36,574 nt of DNA. Source: Candidatus Brennerbacteria bacterium (GTDB lineage: Bacteria > Patescibacteriota > Minisyncoccia > UBA6257 > GWB1-50-10). The stretch lies in contig JACPEK010000006.1 of NCBI GenBank assembly GCA_016183535.1, positions 1-36,574 of the forward strand. The letters are read 5' to 3'. The translations under genes were made by a program, and so were the position numbers. The notes under the pieces are model-generated. The model made no database searches, had not been told where the DNA came from, and saw nothing but the letters and a program-made list of their open reading frames with translations. Of the stretch, positions 1-5,535 are shown in pieces; the stretch's first letter is position 1; the number at the start of each line of letters is the position of its first letter.

Positions 1-1086
1 AAAGTCGGTAATTTTCTCCACGAAAGCGATTTTTTGGGAAAGCAAACTCTGTTTTTTGGCGGCGTATTCCTCTGTGGATAAAGCGTCGGCTAAATAGATG
101 TCGAGGAGTTTTTGAAGTTTTGTCTCAACTTGTGATAACTTCTCTTTTAAAACGCTAACCTCGCTTTGTGCGTCCTCTCGCGCTTTATCCTGCTCGTTAT
201 CCAACGCCGCTAAAACTTTTTCGGTGTCTTGGCTCGACAAAGAAACTTTTTGAAGATAGGAAGTGATTTGTTCTGTTAAAGATTCTTCGCGAAGATAATG
301 CTTTTCTTGGCAAGGGCCTTTCTTGCGAGTGCAGCGATAATAGTTATGGCCCTTTTGTCTTTCGGCGGTAATTGAACAACCGCATGAAGCGCATTTGAGA
401 AGTCCAAGAAAAGCAAAATTATTTTTGTGAGATTCCTGTACTTTCCCTCGTTTACTCATCACTTCTTGGCAGGTATCAAAAAGTTTCTTTGGAATTAACG
501 GCTCGTGCTTTCCCTCAAAAATTTCCCCTTTCCACTTCATCAAACCTAAGTAGAAAATATTTTGTAGATTTTTTTGAATGTTTGCAATAACTAATGGTTT
601 ACCAAGATTACCGACCAAACCATTTTCTTTGCACCAATTTGCGAGAGAGTGAAGCGTGTAGTTTCCGGTGGCGTACATTTCAAATATTTTGCGGACTTTC
701 GGAGCTTTCTGGCTATCAATATCAATTCCTCGCGTTTTAGCGTTGTTTAGATAGCCCACCGGAGCCCAGCCGGGCCATACACCATTTCGTATCTTTTGTC
801 GCAAACCTCTTTTCACATTCTCTCGCAAATTATCTACAAAATATTTACTTTGGCCGAATGCGATATTGAGCATAAATAGTCCTTGTGGTGTTGGTTCAAA
901 CCAGAAAGTCGGGAATTTGAGGGAACGAATCAAGCCGCGATCCACAAAATGAATTATCCTGCCTCCGTCCACGGAATTACGCGCGAGACGGTCAGGATGC
1001 CACGCAAGTATTCCGTCTGCTTTCCCAATCTCAAGAAATGACAGCATTTCCGCGAACTTCGTTCGCCCGGGCTCTTTTGCGTTCAT
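1..1086 (-). pseudogene. Large serine recombinase, N-terminally truncated and cut by the window edge
   Basis: The frame is open from the ATG at 1084-1086 to the left window edge (362 codons), so the C-terminus is not seen. It starts within the resolvase catalytic domain, at EPGRTKFAEML followed by AWHPDRLARN. It continues through a recombinase domain, a zinc ribbon with a KCASCGC pair and a later YYRCTRKKGPC pair, and then a long coiled coil (LKEKLSQVETKLQKLLD). Enzymes of this family carry the nucleophilic serine in the first 15-20 residues, roughly 60-70 residues before EPGRTKF. That part is absent, and an in-frame TAA lies at 1099-1101, so no longer start is possible. It was probably the integrase of a mobile element and is now inactive, unless the catalytic half is supplied in trans. 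Family assignment is firm; functional state is inferred. Confidence 0.85.
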
Positions 1087-1137
1087 ATTGTTGTTTGATT
1101 AAGGATTAAAAATTTTCTTCCCCCAAAATGCGAAATC

Positions 1138-1230
1138 GTGAATTCGTTTTTACCCCCAAAATTGAATACAAACAAGTCGCCGAGCGAAGCGAGGCGAACC
1201 AAAACCGCTTGATTTTTCCTTTCTGGTGCA
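1138..1230. repeat. 93-bp repeat shared with the tRNA-Val 3' flank
   Basis: This stretch matches 28066-28158 with about nine mismatches in 93 bases. The last ~50 bases, ending in CTTTCTGGTGCA, differ at one position. In the other copy the terminal TGGTGCA is the reverse complement of the tRNA-Val 3' end including its encoded CCA. Here it is fused to the 91-bp inverted repeat. The layout is what one expects of an attachment or recombination junction derived from the tRNA 3' end; that reading is inference. Confidence 0.75.
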
Positions 1231-1314
1231 GTATTCTTGAATTAGTCCGAACGCATTTTGGCGAAAAAATTTCCCCGCGAAAAAATTCAGAATTTGCGGC
1301 GAAGCCGCACCGAT
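1224..1314. repeat. Left arm of a 91-bp perfect inverted repeat
   Basis: Base by base, this arm is the exact reverse complement of 2306-2396. It begins TGGTGCAGTATTCTTGAATT and ends GCGGCGAAGCCGCACCGAT, which includes a small GCGGC-gaa-GCCGC hairpin. The first seven bases overlap the end of the repeat shared with the tRNA-Val flank. A degraded third copy of the first ~25 bases lies at 27717-27744. The two arms enclose two small genes and their signals. Confidence 0.92.
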
Positions 1315-1451
1315 CAAAACCGCCAAAGAGCCCGGAAAAACAATCGGCTCGAACCATGTTTTAGGAGAAAGCAGAAAAGAAAAAATTTTAATCCTTGAAT
1401 TCATAATATTTAGGTCACAAAACAGCAGGAATGCTGATTTTTTGTTTGGGC

Positions 1452-1480
1452 TTGACATACAGCCCGTAATATGCTATTCT
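1452..1480 (+). promoter_or_regulatory. Sigma-70-type promoter of the PHA granule-region-like gene
   Basis: A consensus -35 TTGACA at 1452-1457 is followed after exactly 17 bases by TATTCT at 1475-1480. Transcription would start near 1487, giving a leader of roughly 87 nt before the ATG at 1574. It is one of the best -35/-10 pairs in the window. It lies within the 91-bp inverted-repeat unit, so the gene would carry its promoter with it. Confidence 0.8.
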
Positions 1481-1528
1481 TAACAGCATCGGAATCATGG
1501 TAAAAACCTTGTAAATCCGGTAACCCCG

Positions 1529-1545
1529 CCACGAGGGCATCGTGG
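1529..1545 (+). other. Hairpin in the 5' leader
   Basis: CCACGA (1529-1534) pairs with TCGTGG (1540-1545) around a GGGCA loop. The hairpin is flanked by two GGTAACC direct repeats. It falls midway between the predicted start of transcription and the SD of the gene at 1574, so it could influence stability or translation. No known riboswitch is recognised. Confidence 0.4.
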
Positions 1546-1573
1546 TAACCCAGTACATTGACAGGAGGCCAAG

Positions 1574-1876
1574 ATGGCAAAGCTCAACATGGCGGTTTCG
1601 CACCGCCTCGCGCAGGACGAAGCACTCAAGCGCGTCAAGACGCTCCTCGGCGAGGTGAAAAGCCAGTTCGCTGACAAGATCACCGATCTGCGCGAGGAGT
1701 GGAACGGCAACACGGGAAAGTTCAGTTTCTCGGCGATGGGATTCTCCGTCTCCGGGACCCTGACCGTGAACCCGTCGGGGGTGGAACTCTCCGGAAATCT
1801 CCCTTTCGCGGCGTCGTTCTTCAAGGGGAAGATCGAATCCACGATTCGGGAGCGAGCGGAAACTCTGCTCGCCTGA
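1574..1876 (+). CDS. Polyhydroxyalkanoic acid system-type small protein (PHA_gran_rgn family)
   Basis: The product has 100 residues and no signal peptide or membrane segment. The opening helix (SHRLAQDEALKRVKTLLGEV) and the following hydrophobic-strand pattern (GKFSFSAMGFSVSGTLTVNP, then GVELSGNLPF) fit the family found near polyhydroxyalkanoate granule genes in proteobacteria. Its biochemical role is not well established, and no PHA synthase is seen here. The start is fixed by a perfect AGGAGG at 1563-1568, five bases before the ATG; such an SD is unusual in this window. The gene has its own promoter and terminator and is GC-rich compared with the AT-rich debris around it. It sits inside a 91-bp inverted repeat, which suggests transfer as a unit. 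Family call is good; function is unknown. Confidence 0.75.
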   Translation: MAKLNMAVSHRLAQDEALKRVKTLLGEVKSQFADKITDLREEWNGNTGKFSFSAMGFSVSGTLTVNPSGVELSGNLPFAASFFKGKIESTIRERAETLLA

Positions 1877-1898
1877 CGAGTCCTCGTCCTGTTCATCG

Positions 1899-1933
1899 AA
1901 GGGGTCCAGCGTTCGCGTTGGCCCCTTTTCATT
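1899..1933 (+). terminator. Rho-independent terminator
   Basis: AAGGGGTCCA (1899-1908) pairs with TTGGCCCCTT (1918-1927), with one mismatch and one wobble, around a GCGTTCGCG loop. TTTTCATTT follows. It lies 22 bases after the stop at 1876 and separates the gene from the next one. Confidence 0.75.
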
Positions 1934-1968
1934 TGTAATAACATTGAATTTGTGATAATATTTTTCAT

Positions 1969-2262
1969 ATGGAACCTAAGGAAAAATTTGAAATTTCGGA
2001 AATGGAAAAGTTTTTGGAAAAGCATGAACTTCGTCATATTCATTCCGATGTTTTTGAAAGAATCATAACTTTGGTAATTGCCGCTTTAGGTTTAATCGCC
2101 GCCCTCGCGTGGGACGAAGCTCTAAGGCATATTTTTGAAAACCTATTCGGTGGCAAAGGAACTTTGTTGGAAGAAATTTCATATGCGGTAGTGATAACAA
2201 CTCTTGCGGCGTTTATTTCGGTGCATTTGGGAAAACTTTTTTCCAAACGCAAGCGGGAATAA
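1969..2262 (+). CDS. DUF5654-family small membrane protein
   Basis: The product has 97 residues. A charged N-terminus (about 1-30) precedes two hydrophobic segments at about 33-50 (IITLVIAALGLIAALAW) and 69-85 (SYAVVITTLAAFISVHL), and the protein ends in a basic tail (FSKRKRE). The ALAWDEAL stretch after the first helix and the overall layout fit DUF5654, a family of unknown function common in CPR and archaeal genomes. There is no SD. A GATAAT box preceded by TGT lies at 1954-1959, nine bases before the ATG, so the leader would be only a few bases. The gene is AT-rich compared with the housekeeping genes. It shares the inverted-repeat unit with the gene at 1574. Confidence 0.7.
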   Translation: MEPKEKFEISEMEKFLEKHELRHIHSDVFERIITLVIAALGLIAALAWDEALRHIFENLFGGKGTLLEEISYAVVITTLAAFISVHLGKLFSKRKRE

Positions 2263-2305
2263 TCCAAATTTCTTAAATGCCGCCAAAGAAAAATTGGAAA
2301 TTGTT

Positions 2306-2396
2306 ATCGGTGCGGCTTCGCCGCAAATTCTGAATTTTTTCGCGGGGAAATTTTTTCGCCAAAATGCGTTCGGACTAATTCAAGAATACTGCACCA
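2306..2396. repeat. Right arm of the 91-bp perfect inverted repeat
   Basis: This arm is the exact reverse complement of 1224-1314. It begins 43 bases after the DUF5654 stop and ends at TGCACCA, five bases before the terminator of the gene on the opposite strand. Unlike the left arm, its outer side is not followed by the tRNA-Val-flank repeat. Confidence 0.92.
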
Positions 2397-2401
2397 AAAT
2401 A

Positions 2402-2424
2402 AAAACACCCAATCGGGTGTTTTT
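2402..2424 (-). terminator. Terminator of the rpsB-tsf unit
   Basis: AAAACACCC (2402-2410) and GGGTGTTTT (2415-2423) form a nine-base-pair stem with an AATC loop and a U run on either strand, so it may act in both directions. The stop codon of the minus-strand gene at 2423 overlaps the hairpin. Confidence 0.8.
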
Positions 2425-2776
2425 ATTTATCGTCTTCCTCGCGCTCCTCGGAGATCTTCACCTCTTCCTCAAGCGACGCGAGACCTTTTCCGTTGCCATT
2501 TCCATTTGTGCCATTCTGTTTCAATTTTCTCATTTTCTCGCCGAGGGTGTTATCAAACTTCATAAGAAACACGCGGAGCGTCCGGACTACACGCTCGAAA
2601 AATACCACGAGTTCTTCGTCCGCACGCTCGAGATAGTGCATCACCCATTCTGGTAACATATGGCGTGGTCCCGGCGTAGGATCCGTCTCGTCGAGGCGCG
2701 GAAGGGTGCGCGCCACAAGGTAGAGGAGGGCGCCTCCGCTCACCACAAGTACCATCTGGAGAATAAACTCGGCCAT
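2423..2776 (-). CDS. Hypothetical single-pass membrane protein
   Basis: The product has 117 residues. One N-terminal hydrophobic segment (about 3-23, FILQMVLVVSGGALLYLVAR) is followed by an amphipathic stretch (about 43-85) and a low-complexity tail with Asn-Gly repeats and an acidic end (EEREEDDK). No family is recognised. It starts 26 bases downstream of tsf on the same strand and ends at a terminator, so it is probably the last gene of the rpsB-tsf transcript. No SD precedes the ATG. Confidence 0.65.
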   Translation of the reverse strand: MAEFILQMVLVVSGGALLYLVARTLPRLDETDPTPGPRHMLPEWVMHYLERADEELVVFFERVVRTLRVFLMKFDNTLGEKMRKLKQNGTNGNGNGKGLASLEEEVKISEEREEDDK

Positions 2777-2802
2777 TTTGATTAGGAGTTAGGCTTTAGG
2801 CG

Positions 2803-3243
2803 CTAGAGAGAAAATCTCGAAAAGCGGGCGACTTGAATGTTCTCCCCCACCTTTGCCGCCACGCCCTTCACGAGCTGATCCACGGTCTTCGCGGAGTCCT
2901 TCATATATTCCTGGGCAAGAAGCGTCTCGGGCGAGTCGGGATCCATCGCCGCAATCTGCATAGAAAGTTCCTTCGCGAGATTTCTGAAATCATCCGTGCG
3001 GGCCACGAAATCCGTCTCACATCGAAGCTCGAGAAGCACTCCCACGCGATCCATGTGGACATACGAATAGATGAGCCCCGCACCGGTCGCGCGCTCCCCC
3101 TGCTTTGCCGCTTTTGCGAGACCGCGTTCGGCAATCAGTCGCTTCGCCTTTTCGTAATCACCGCCGGCGTCCGCAAGCGCGCGTTTACAATCCATCACGC
3201 CGGCACCGGTTTCCTCGCGAAGTTTTATGATACCGTCCTGCAT
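2803..3243 (-). CDS. tsf: Elongation factor Ts (short form)
   Basis: EF-Ts releases GDP from EF-Tu so that it can reload. The N-terminal UBA-like segment (IIKLREETGAGVMDCKRAL) and the core EF-Tu-contact motif CETDFVAR are clear. With the ATG at 3243 the protein has 146 residues, about half the length of E. coli EF-Ts, and keeps only one core subdomain. Short forms are known in reduced genomes. The frame is open further upstream to 3378, but that part overlaps rpsB and does not look like EF-Ts, so the internal ATG five bases after the rpsB stop is chosen. It is presumably translated by coupling to rpsB; no strong SD lies directly before it. Confidence 0.93.
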   Translation of the reverse strand: MQDGIIKLREETGAGVMDCKRALADAGGDYEKAKRLIAERGLAKAAKQGERATGAGLIYSYVHMDRVGVLLELRCETDFVARTDDFRNLAKELSMQIAAMDPDSPETLLAQEYMKDSAKTVDQLVKGVAAKVGENIQVARFSRFSL

Positions 3244-3248
3244 ACGCC

Positions 3249-3986
3249 TTATGTGGCGGAAACGCCCGTCGGTACCTCCTTTTCTATTCGTTCCGCAACG
3301 GGCGCGAGCGCACGTGTGAGTTCCCCCATCACCCACTCGATACTCGATTTCGCGTGGTCGTTGGCAAAAATCGGACACTCTACCACGCCAGGATCATCGT
3401 CAGTGTCAATAATGCTAACCACCGGAATCTTCATTTTTTTTGCCTCGGCGACAGCGGTCCCGTGCACACGTGCGTCCACCACAAAGAGAAGATCGGGACG
3501 CTTTGTGAAATCTTCCAACCCGCGAAACGTCCGCGCCATTTTCCCCACCTCCACCTCGCGCTTGAGTTGCTCCTTTTTGGTATAGCGAGAGAATTCTTTC
3601 GCCGCGTGTTTTTCCTTCATATCGAGAAAGTGTTTCACACGCCCCGCGATGACGGAAAAATTTGTAAGCGTGCCGCCGAGCCAACGACCGGTGACAAAAG
3701 GAAATGAGAATCGTTCCGCAAAAGATTCGACGGCCGCGCGAGCCGAGGGGACAGTGCCTACCATGAGAATCATACCGCGTTTTTCGAGTATGCCCGCCAT
3801 AATCTCAATAGCTTTCGCCAAACCCGCGATCGTCGCCTCGGGATCGATGAGTTCGATTTCGTTCTTAGTTGCCCCAATATACGGGCGCATTTTCGGATGC
3901 GTTTTGGACTTTGTATGGCCAAAAAGCACCCCTAGTTTCGCCATCTCGAGGATTTTTTCTTCGTGCGTCGCGGCGGTGTCAGTCAT
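3249..3986 (-). CDS. rpsB: 30S ribosomal protein S2
   Basis: The product has 245 residues, near the usual length. Recognisable S2 segments include LGVLFGHTKSKTHPKMRPYI at the start, FVTGRWLGGTLTNF in the middle, and PDLLFVVDARVHGTAVAEA followed by KIPVVSIIDTDDDP near the end. S2 joins the 30S subunit late and helps bind S1 where that protein exists. The gene is first in an rpsB-tsf pair and is preceded by a good promoter. A hairpin followed by six T residues directly abuts the ATG, and no SD is present. Confidence 0.97.
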   Translation of the reverse strand: MTDTAATHEEKILEMAKLGVLFGHTKSKTHPKMRPYIGATKNEIELIDPEATIAGLAKAIEIMAGILEKRGMILMVGTVPSARAAVESFAERFSFPFVTGRWLGGTLTNFSVIAGRVKHFLDMKEKHAAKEFSRYTKKEQLKREVEVGKMARTFRGLEDFTKRPDLLFVVDARVHGTAVAEAKKMKIPVVSIIDTDDDPGVVECPIFANDHAKSSIEWVMGELTRALAPVAERIEKEVPTGVSAT

Positions 3987-3993
3987 AAAAAAT

Positions 3994-4009
3994 CGCTACG
4001 CAAGTAGCG
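3994..4009 (-). promoter_or_regulatory. Terminator-like hairpin abutting the rpsB start
   Basis: On the minus strand CGCTAC (4009-4004) pairs with GTAGCG (3999-3994) around TTGC, followed by ATTTTTT and then the rpsB ATG. The predicted transcript starts near 4008, so the hairpin is the very 5' end of the mRNA. It could protect the mRNA, act as an attenuator, or be an S2 autoregulatory site. Which of these applies cannot be told from sequence. Confidence 0.45.
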
Positions 4010-4014
4010 GTAGA

Positions 4015-4043
4015 AGTATAAGAGAAACGATCACGCTTGGCAA
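4015..4043 (-). promoter_or_regulatory. Promoter of rpsB-tsf
   Basis: TTGCCA (complement of 4038-4043) and TATACT (complement of 4015-4020) are separated by exactly 17 bases. The start of transcription would fall around 4008, just upstream of the rpsB leader hairpin. Confidence 0.75.
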
Positions 4044-4065
4044 GTCATCTCACGCCTTAGCGAAA

Positions 4066-4704
4066 TTATGAGCGCCTTCCGTGTTTCGTCCTCCACTGCG
4101 AGATTTTTTTGTGGTCGCCACTTAAAAGAACTGGCGGCACCGACCATTTTAAAAACTTCGGTGGGCGAGTGTAGACCGGATACGAACCTTTCCGCTCTTC
4201 GAGCGACTCGCGTTTTCCCAACACTCCCGGGATATGGCGCGCAACCGCCTCGATGACCGCGAGCGCGGGGAGTTCGCCGCCTGCAAGCACGAAGTCACCC
4301 ATCGAGAGCTCCTCGTCCGCGAGGTGTTCCGCAACCCGCTCATCCACCCCCTCATAACGCCCCGCGATAAGGATAAGGCGATCATAGCGGGCGAGCCGTC
4401 GCGCGGTCTTTTGATTGAACGTTTTGCCGCGCGTGGAGAAAAGAATCACCCGAGTTTTGAGTTTTAAGTTTTGAGTTTTGGGTTTCTGAAGAGCGCGGTA
4501 AATCGGCTCCACCCGCATCACCATGCCGGGACCTCCGCCGAACGGCGTATCGTCTATTTTGTTATGCCGCATGCGCGAGAAAGCGCGCACATCAACTGCT
4601 TCCACGACAAGAAGTTTTTTCTTCGCGGCGCGGCCAAGCAGGGCCGCTTTCGCGTAATGTTCGACAAGTTGGGGAAAGGCGGTAAGAACGGAAAAGATCT
4701 TCAT
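4066..4704 (-). CDS. trmD: tRNA (guanine-37-N1)-methyltransferase
   Basis: TrmD uses S-adenosylmethionine to methylate G37 next to the anticodon, which prevents +1 frameshifting. Diagnostic motifs are present: TPFGGGPGMVM, IAGRYEGVDERV and SMGDFVLAGGELPAL from the trefoil-knot SAM site, and SYPVYTRPP. With the ATG at 4704 it has 212 residues, slightly short of the ~240 usual, mostly through a trimmed C-terminus. The ATG overlaps the khpA stop as TGATG, indicating coupled translation. A short imperfect TTTTGAGTTT repeat (about 4455-4480) encodes the PKTQNLKLKT stretch and looks like a recent expansion. Confidence 0.95.
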   Translation of the reverse strand: MKIFSVLTAFPQLVEHYAKAALLGRAAKKKLLVVEAVDVRAFSRMRHNKIDDTPFGGGPGMVMRVEPIYRALQKPKTQNLKLKTRVILFSTRGKTFNQKTARRLARYDRLILIAGRYEGVDERVAEHLADEELSMGDFVLAGGELPALAVIEAVARHIPGVLGKRESLEERKGSYPVYTRPPKFLKWSVPPVLLSGDHKKISQWRTKHGRRS

Positions 4705-5018
4705 CACGCCTCGCTTGTTGTTTCTCCCGCAACAAAACGAGATGAGCGCACGCTCCCTTCCGGTTCCTCAATTTTCAAATTCACACGGGCGTTTTCTTTT
4801 ACGCCGACGATGCGCAGGAGGGAACGGATGGTCTTCGCGGTCGAACCCTGGCGACCCACTACCTGCCCCATGTCATGCGGATTCACCCTCAAGGTCAGCA
4901 ACACGCCACGGTCATCCACCTTTCTTTCCACCTTTACGTCTTCAGGATGATCCACGATGGACTTCACGAGAAACTCGAGAAATTCTCGGTCTTTTCGATT
5001 TACATCATTCATTGTCAT
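4704..5018 (-). CDS. khpA: KH-domain RNA-binding protein KhpA
   Basis: A small (104-residue) single KH-domain protein. The KH signature is MGQVVGRQGSTAKTIRSLL (about 50-68), preceded by a family-typical N-terminus (LEFLVKSIVDHPEDVKV). KhpA pairs with KhpB/EloR in Firmicutes to bind RNA and influence cell elongation. Its position between rpsP and trmD is the common bacterial arrangement. The C-terminal tail after about residue 90 is poorly conserved and overlaps the trmD start by one base. rimM, which often lies between khpA and trmD, is missing. Confidence 0.9.
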   Translation of the reverse strand: MTMNDVNRKDREFLEFLVKSIVDHPEDVKVERKVDDRGVLLTLRVNPHDMGQVVGRQGSTAKTIRSLLRIVGVKENARVNLKIEEPEGSVRSSRFVAGETTSEA

Positions 5019-5043
5019 CTCGGCGGTGTCTTGGGTGGCCTTG

Positions 5044-5427
5044 TTACTGCGATGATGTCGTTTCCGGTTTGTTCTCTTCAGCGGGTTTCGCGATCGGCGC
5101 GGATACAGCCACCGACGCTTCTACTTTTTTATCCGTGGCGGCTTCAGTGGAAACGGACTGCTTAGACTTCCCATGCAAGGGAATTTTCTTTCCTCTCACC
5201 ACACCCGTTTTCACGAGCAGATTCCACGCGGTGGGGGTTGGTTGAGCGCCGACCGAAAGCCAATACGACGCGCGCACCGTGTCTACGCTACGCGTATTGG
5301 TTCGCGGGTTCACCCATCCGAGATCCTCGACGAATCTCCCTTGCACTTTCGAACGCTTCTCCGCCACCACCACGCGAAACGACGCCTGGTGCTTCTTGCC
5401 AATTCGTTTCAGTTTAATAGCCAACAT
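5044..5427 (-). CDS. rpsP: 30S ribosomal protein S16
   Basis: The S16 core covers residues 1 to about 80 (MLAIKLKRIGKKHQASFRVV, then YWLSVGAQPTPTAWNLLVKT). It is followed by a long Ala/Ser/Thr/Glu-rich tail to residue 127 with no fold, longer than in E. coli (82 residues). S16 stabilises the 30S body during assembly. The gene begins the rpsP-khpA-trmD transcript. No SD is present: a -10 box ends eight bases before the ATG, so the mRNA is probably leaderless. Confidence 0.96.
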   Translation of the reverse strand: MLAIKLKRIGKKHQASFRVVVAEKRSKVQGRFVEDLGWVNPRTNTRSVDTVRASYWLSVGAQPTPTAWNLLVKTGVVRGKKIPLHGKSKQSVSTEAATDKKVEASVAVSAPIAKPAEENKPETTSSQ

Positions 5428-5435
5428 GTAAGTAA

Positions 5436-5464
5436 TTTGTAACCGGTAATTAATAATTAGTCAA
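5436..5464 (-). promoter_or_regulatory. Promoter of rpsP-khpA-trmD (leaderless)
   Basis: TTGACT (complement of 5459-5464) and TACAAA (complement of 5436-5441) are 17 bases apart. The ATG at 5427 is eight bases beyond the -10, so transcription would start within one or two bases of the start codon. Confidence 0.65.
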
Positions 5465-5492
5465 CTCTTCCATTCTTGGAAGTAATAAACAT

Positions 5493-5534
5493 CACCTCAC
5501 AACATTCTCACATTCTATAGAATGTTGTGAGGTG
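5493..5534 (-). terminator. 16-bp perfect stem-loop after smc
   Basis: CACCTCACAACATTCT (5493-5508) and AGAATGTTGTGAGGTG (5519-5534) pair perfectly around a ten-base loop. The stem begins one base after the smc stop codon. The downstream side on the minus strand (GATGTTTATT) is only weakly U-rich, so it may act as a terminator or mainly as a 3' end protecting mRNA. It also insulates smc from the rpsP promoter. Confidence 0.6.
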
Positions 5535-5535
5535 T

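Larger units (their letters stand above)
1100..1397. repeat. Imperfect short inverted repeat bounding a 300-bp segment
   Basis: The sequence at about 1100-1117 (TTAAGGATTAAAAATTTTC) recurs in inverted orientation at about 1378-1397, where the plus strand reads AAAAAATTTTAATCCTTGA. Small length differences occur in the A and T runs. The enclosed segment contains the recombinase C-terminal fragment and the first arm of the 91-bp inverted repeat. The arms are AT-rich and short, so this could be either the ends of a small non-autonomous element or chance. Confidence 0.35.
1128..1400 (+). pseudogene. Recombinase C-terminal fragments in tandem
   Basis: The plus-strand frame from 1128 encodes NREFVFTPKIEYKQVAERSE and then NQNRLIFPFWC. 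This matches, apart from a few residues, the end of the better preserved recombinase tail at 27879-28158 (NRQFVFTPKIQYRLVAERSE). A second piece around 1336-1365 encodes IGSNHVLGESR, matching the KNIGSNHILQNR segment of the same tail. There is no upstream catalytic or DNA-binding part, so these are debris of serine-recombinase genes and not a functional gene. The open frame continuing to 1364 runs through the 91-bp repeat and is probably fortuitous. The fragments sit head to head with the truncated recombinase at 1-1086. Confidence 0.6.

Noticed and set aside
1106-1458. Minus-strand open frames of 83 and 102 codons across the repeat region
   Set aside because: They read backwards through the recombinase fragment and the 91-bp repeat, have no SD or promoter, and similar frames appear wherever the repeat occurs.
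3244-3378. N-terminal extension of EF-Ts
   Set aside because: It lies inside rpsB, is rich in Arg/Gly/Cys unlike EF-Ts, and the conserved N-terminus begins at the ATG at 3243.
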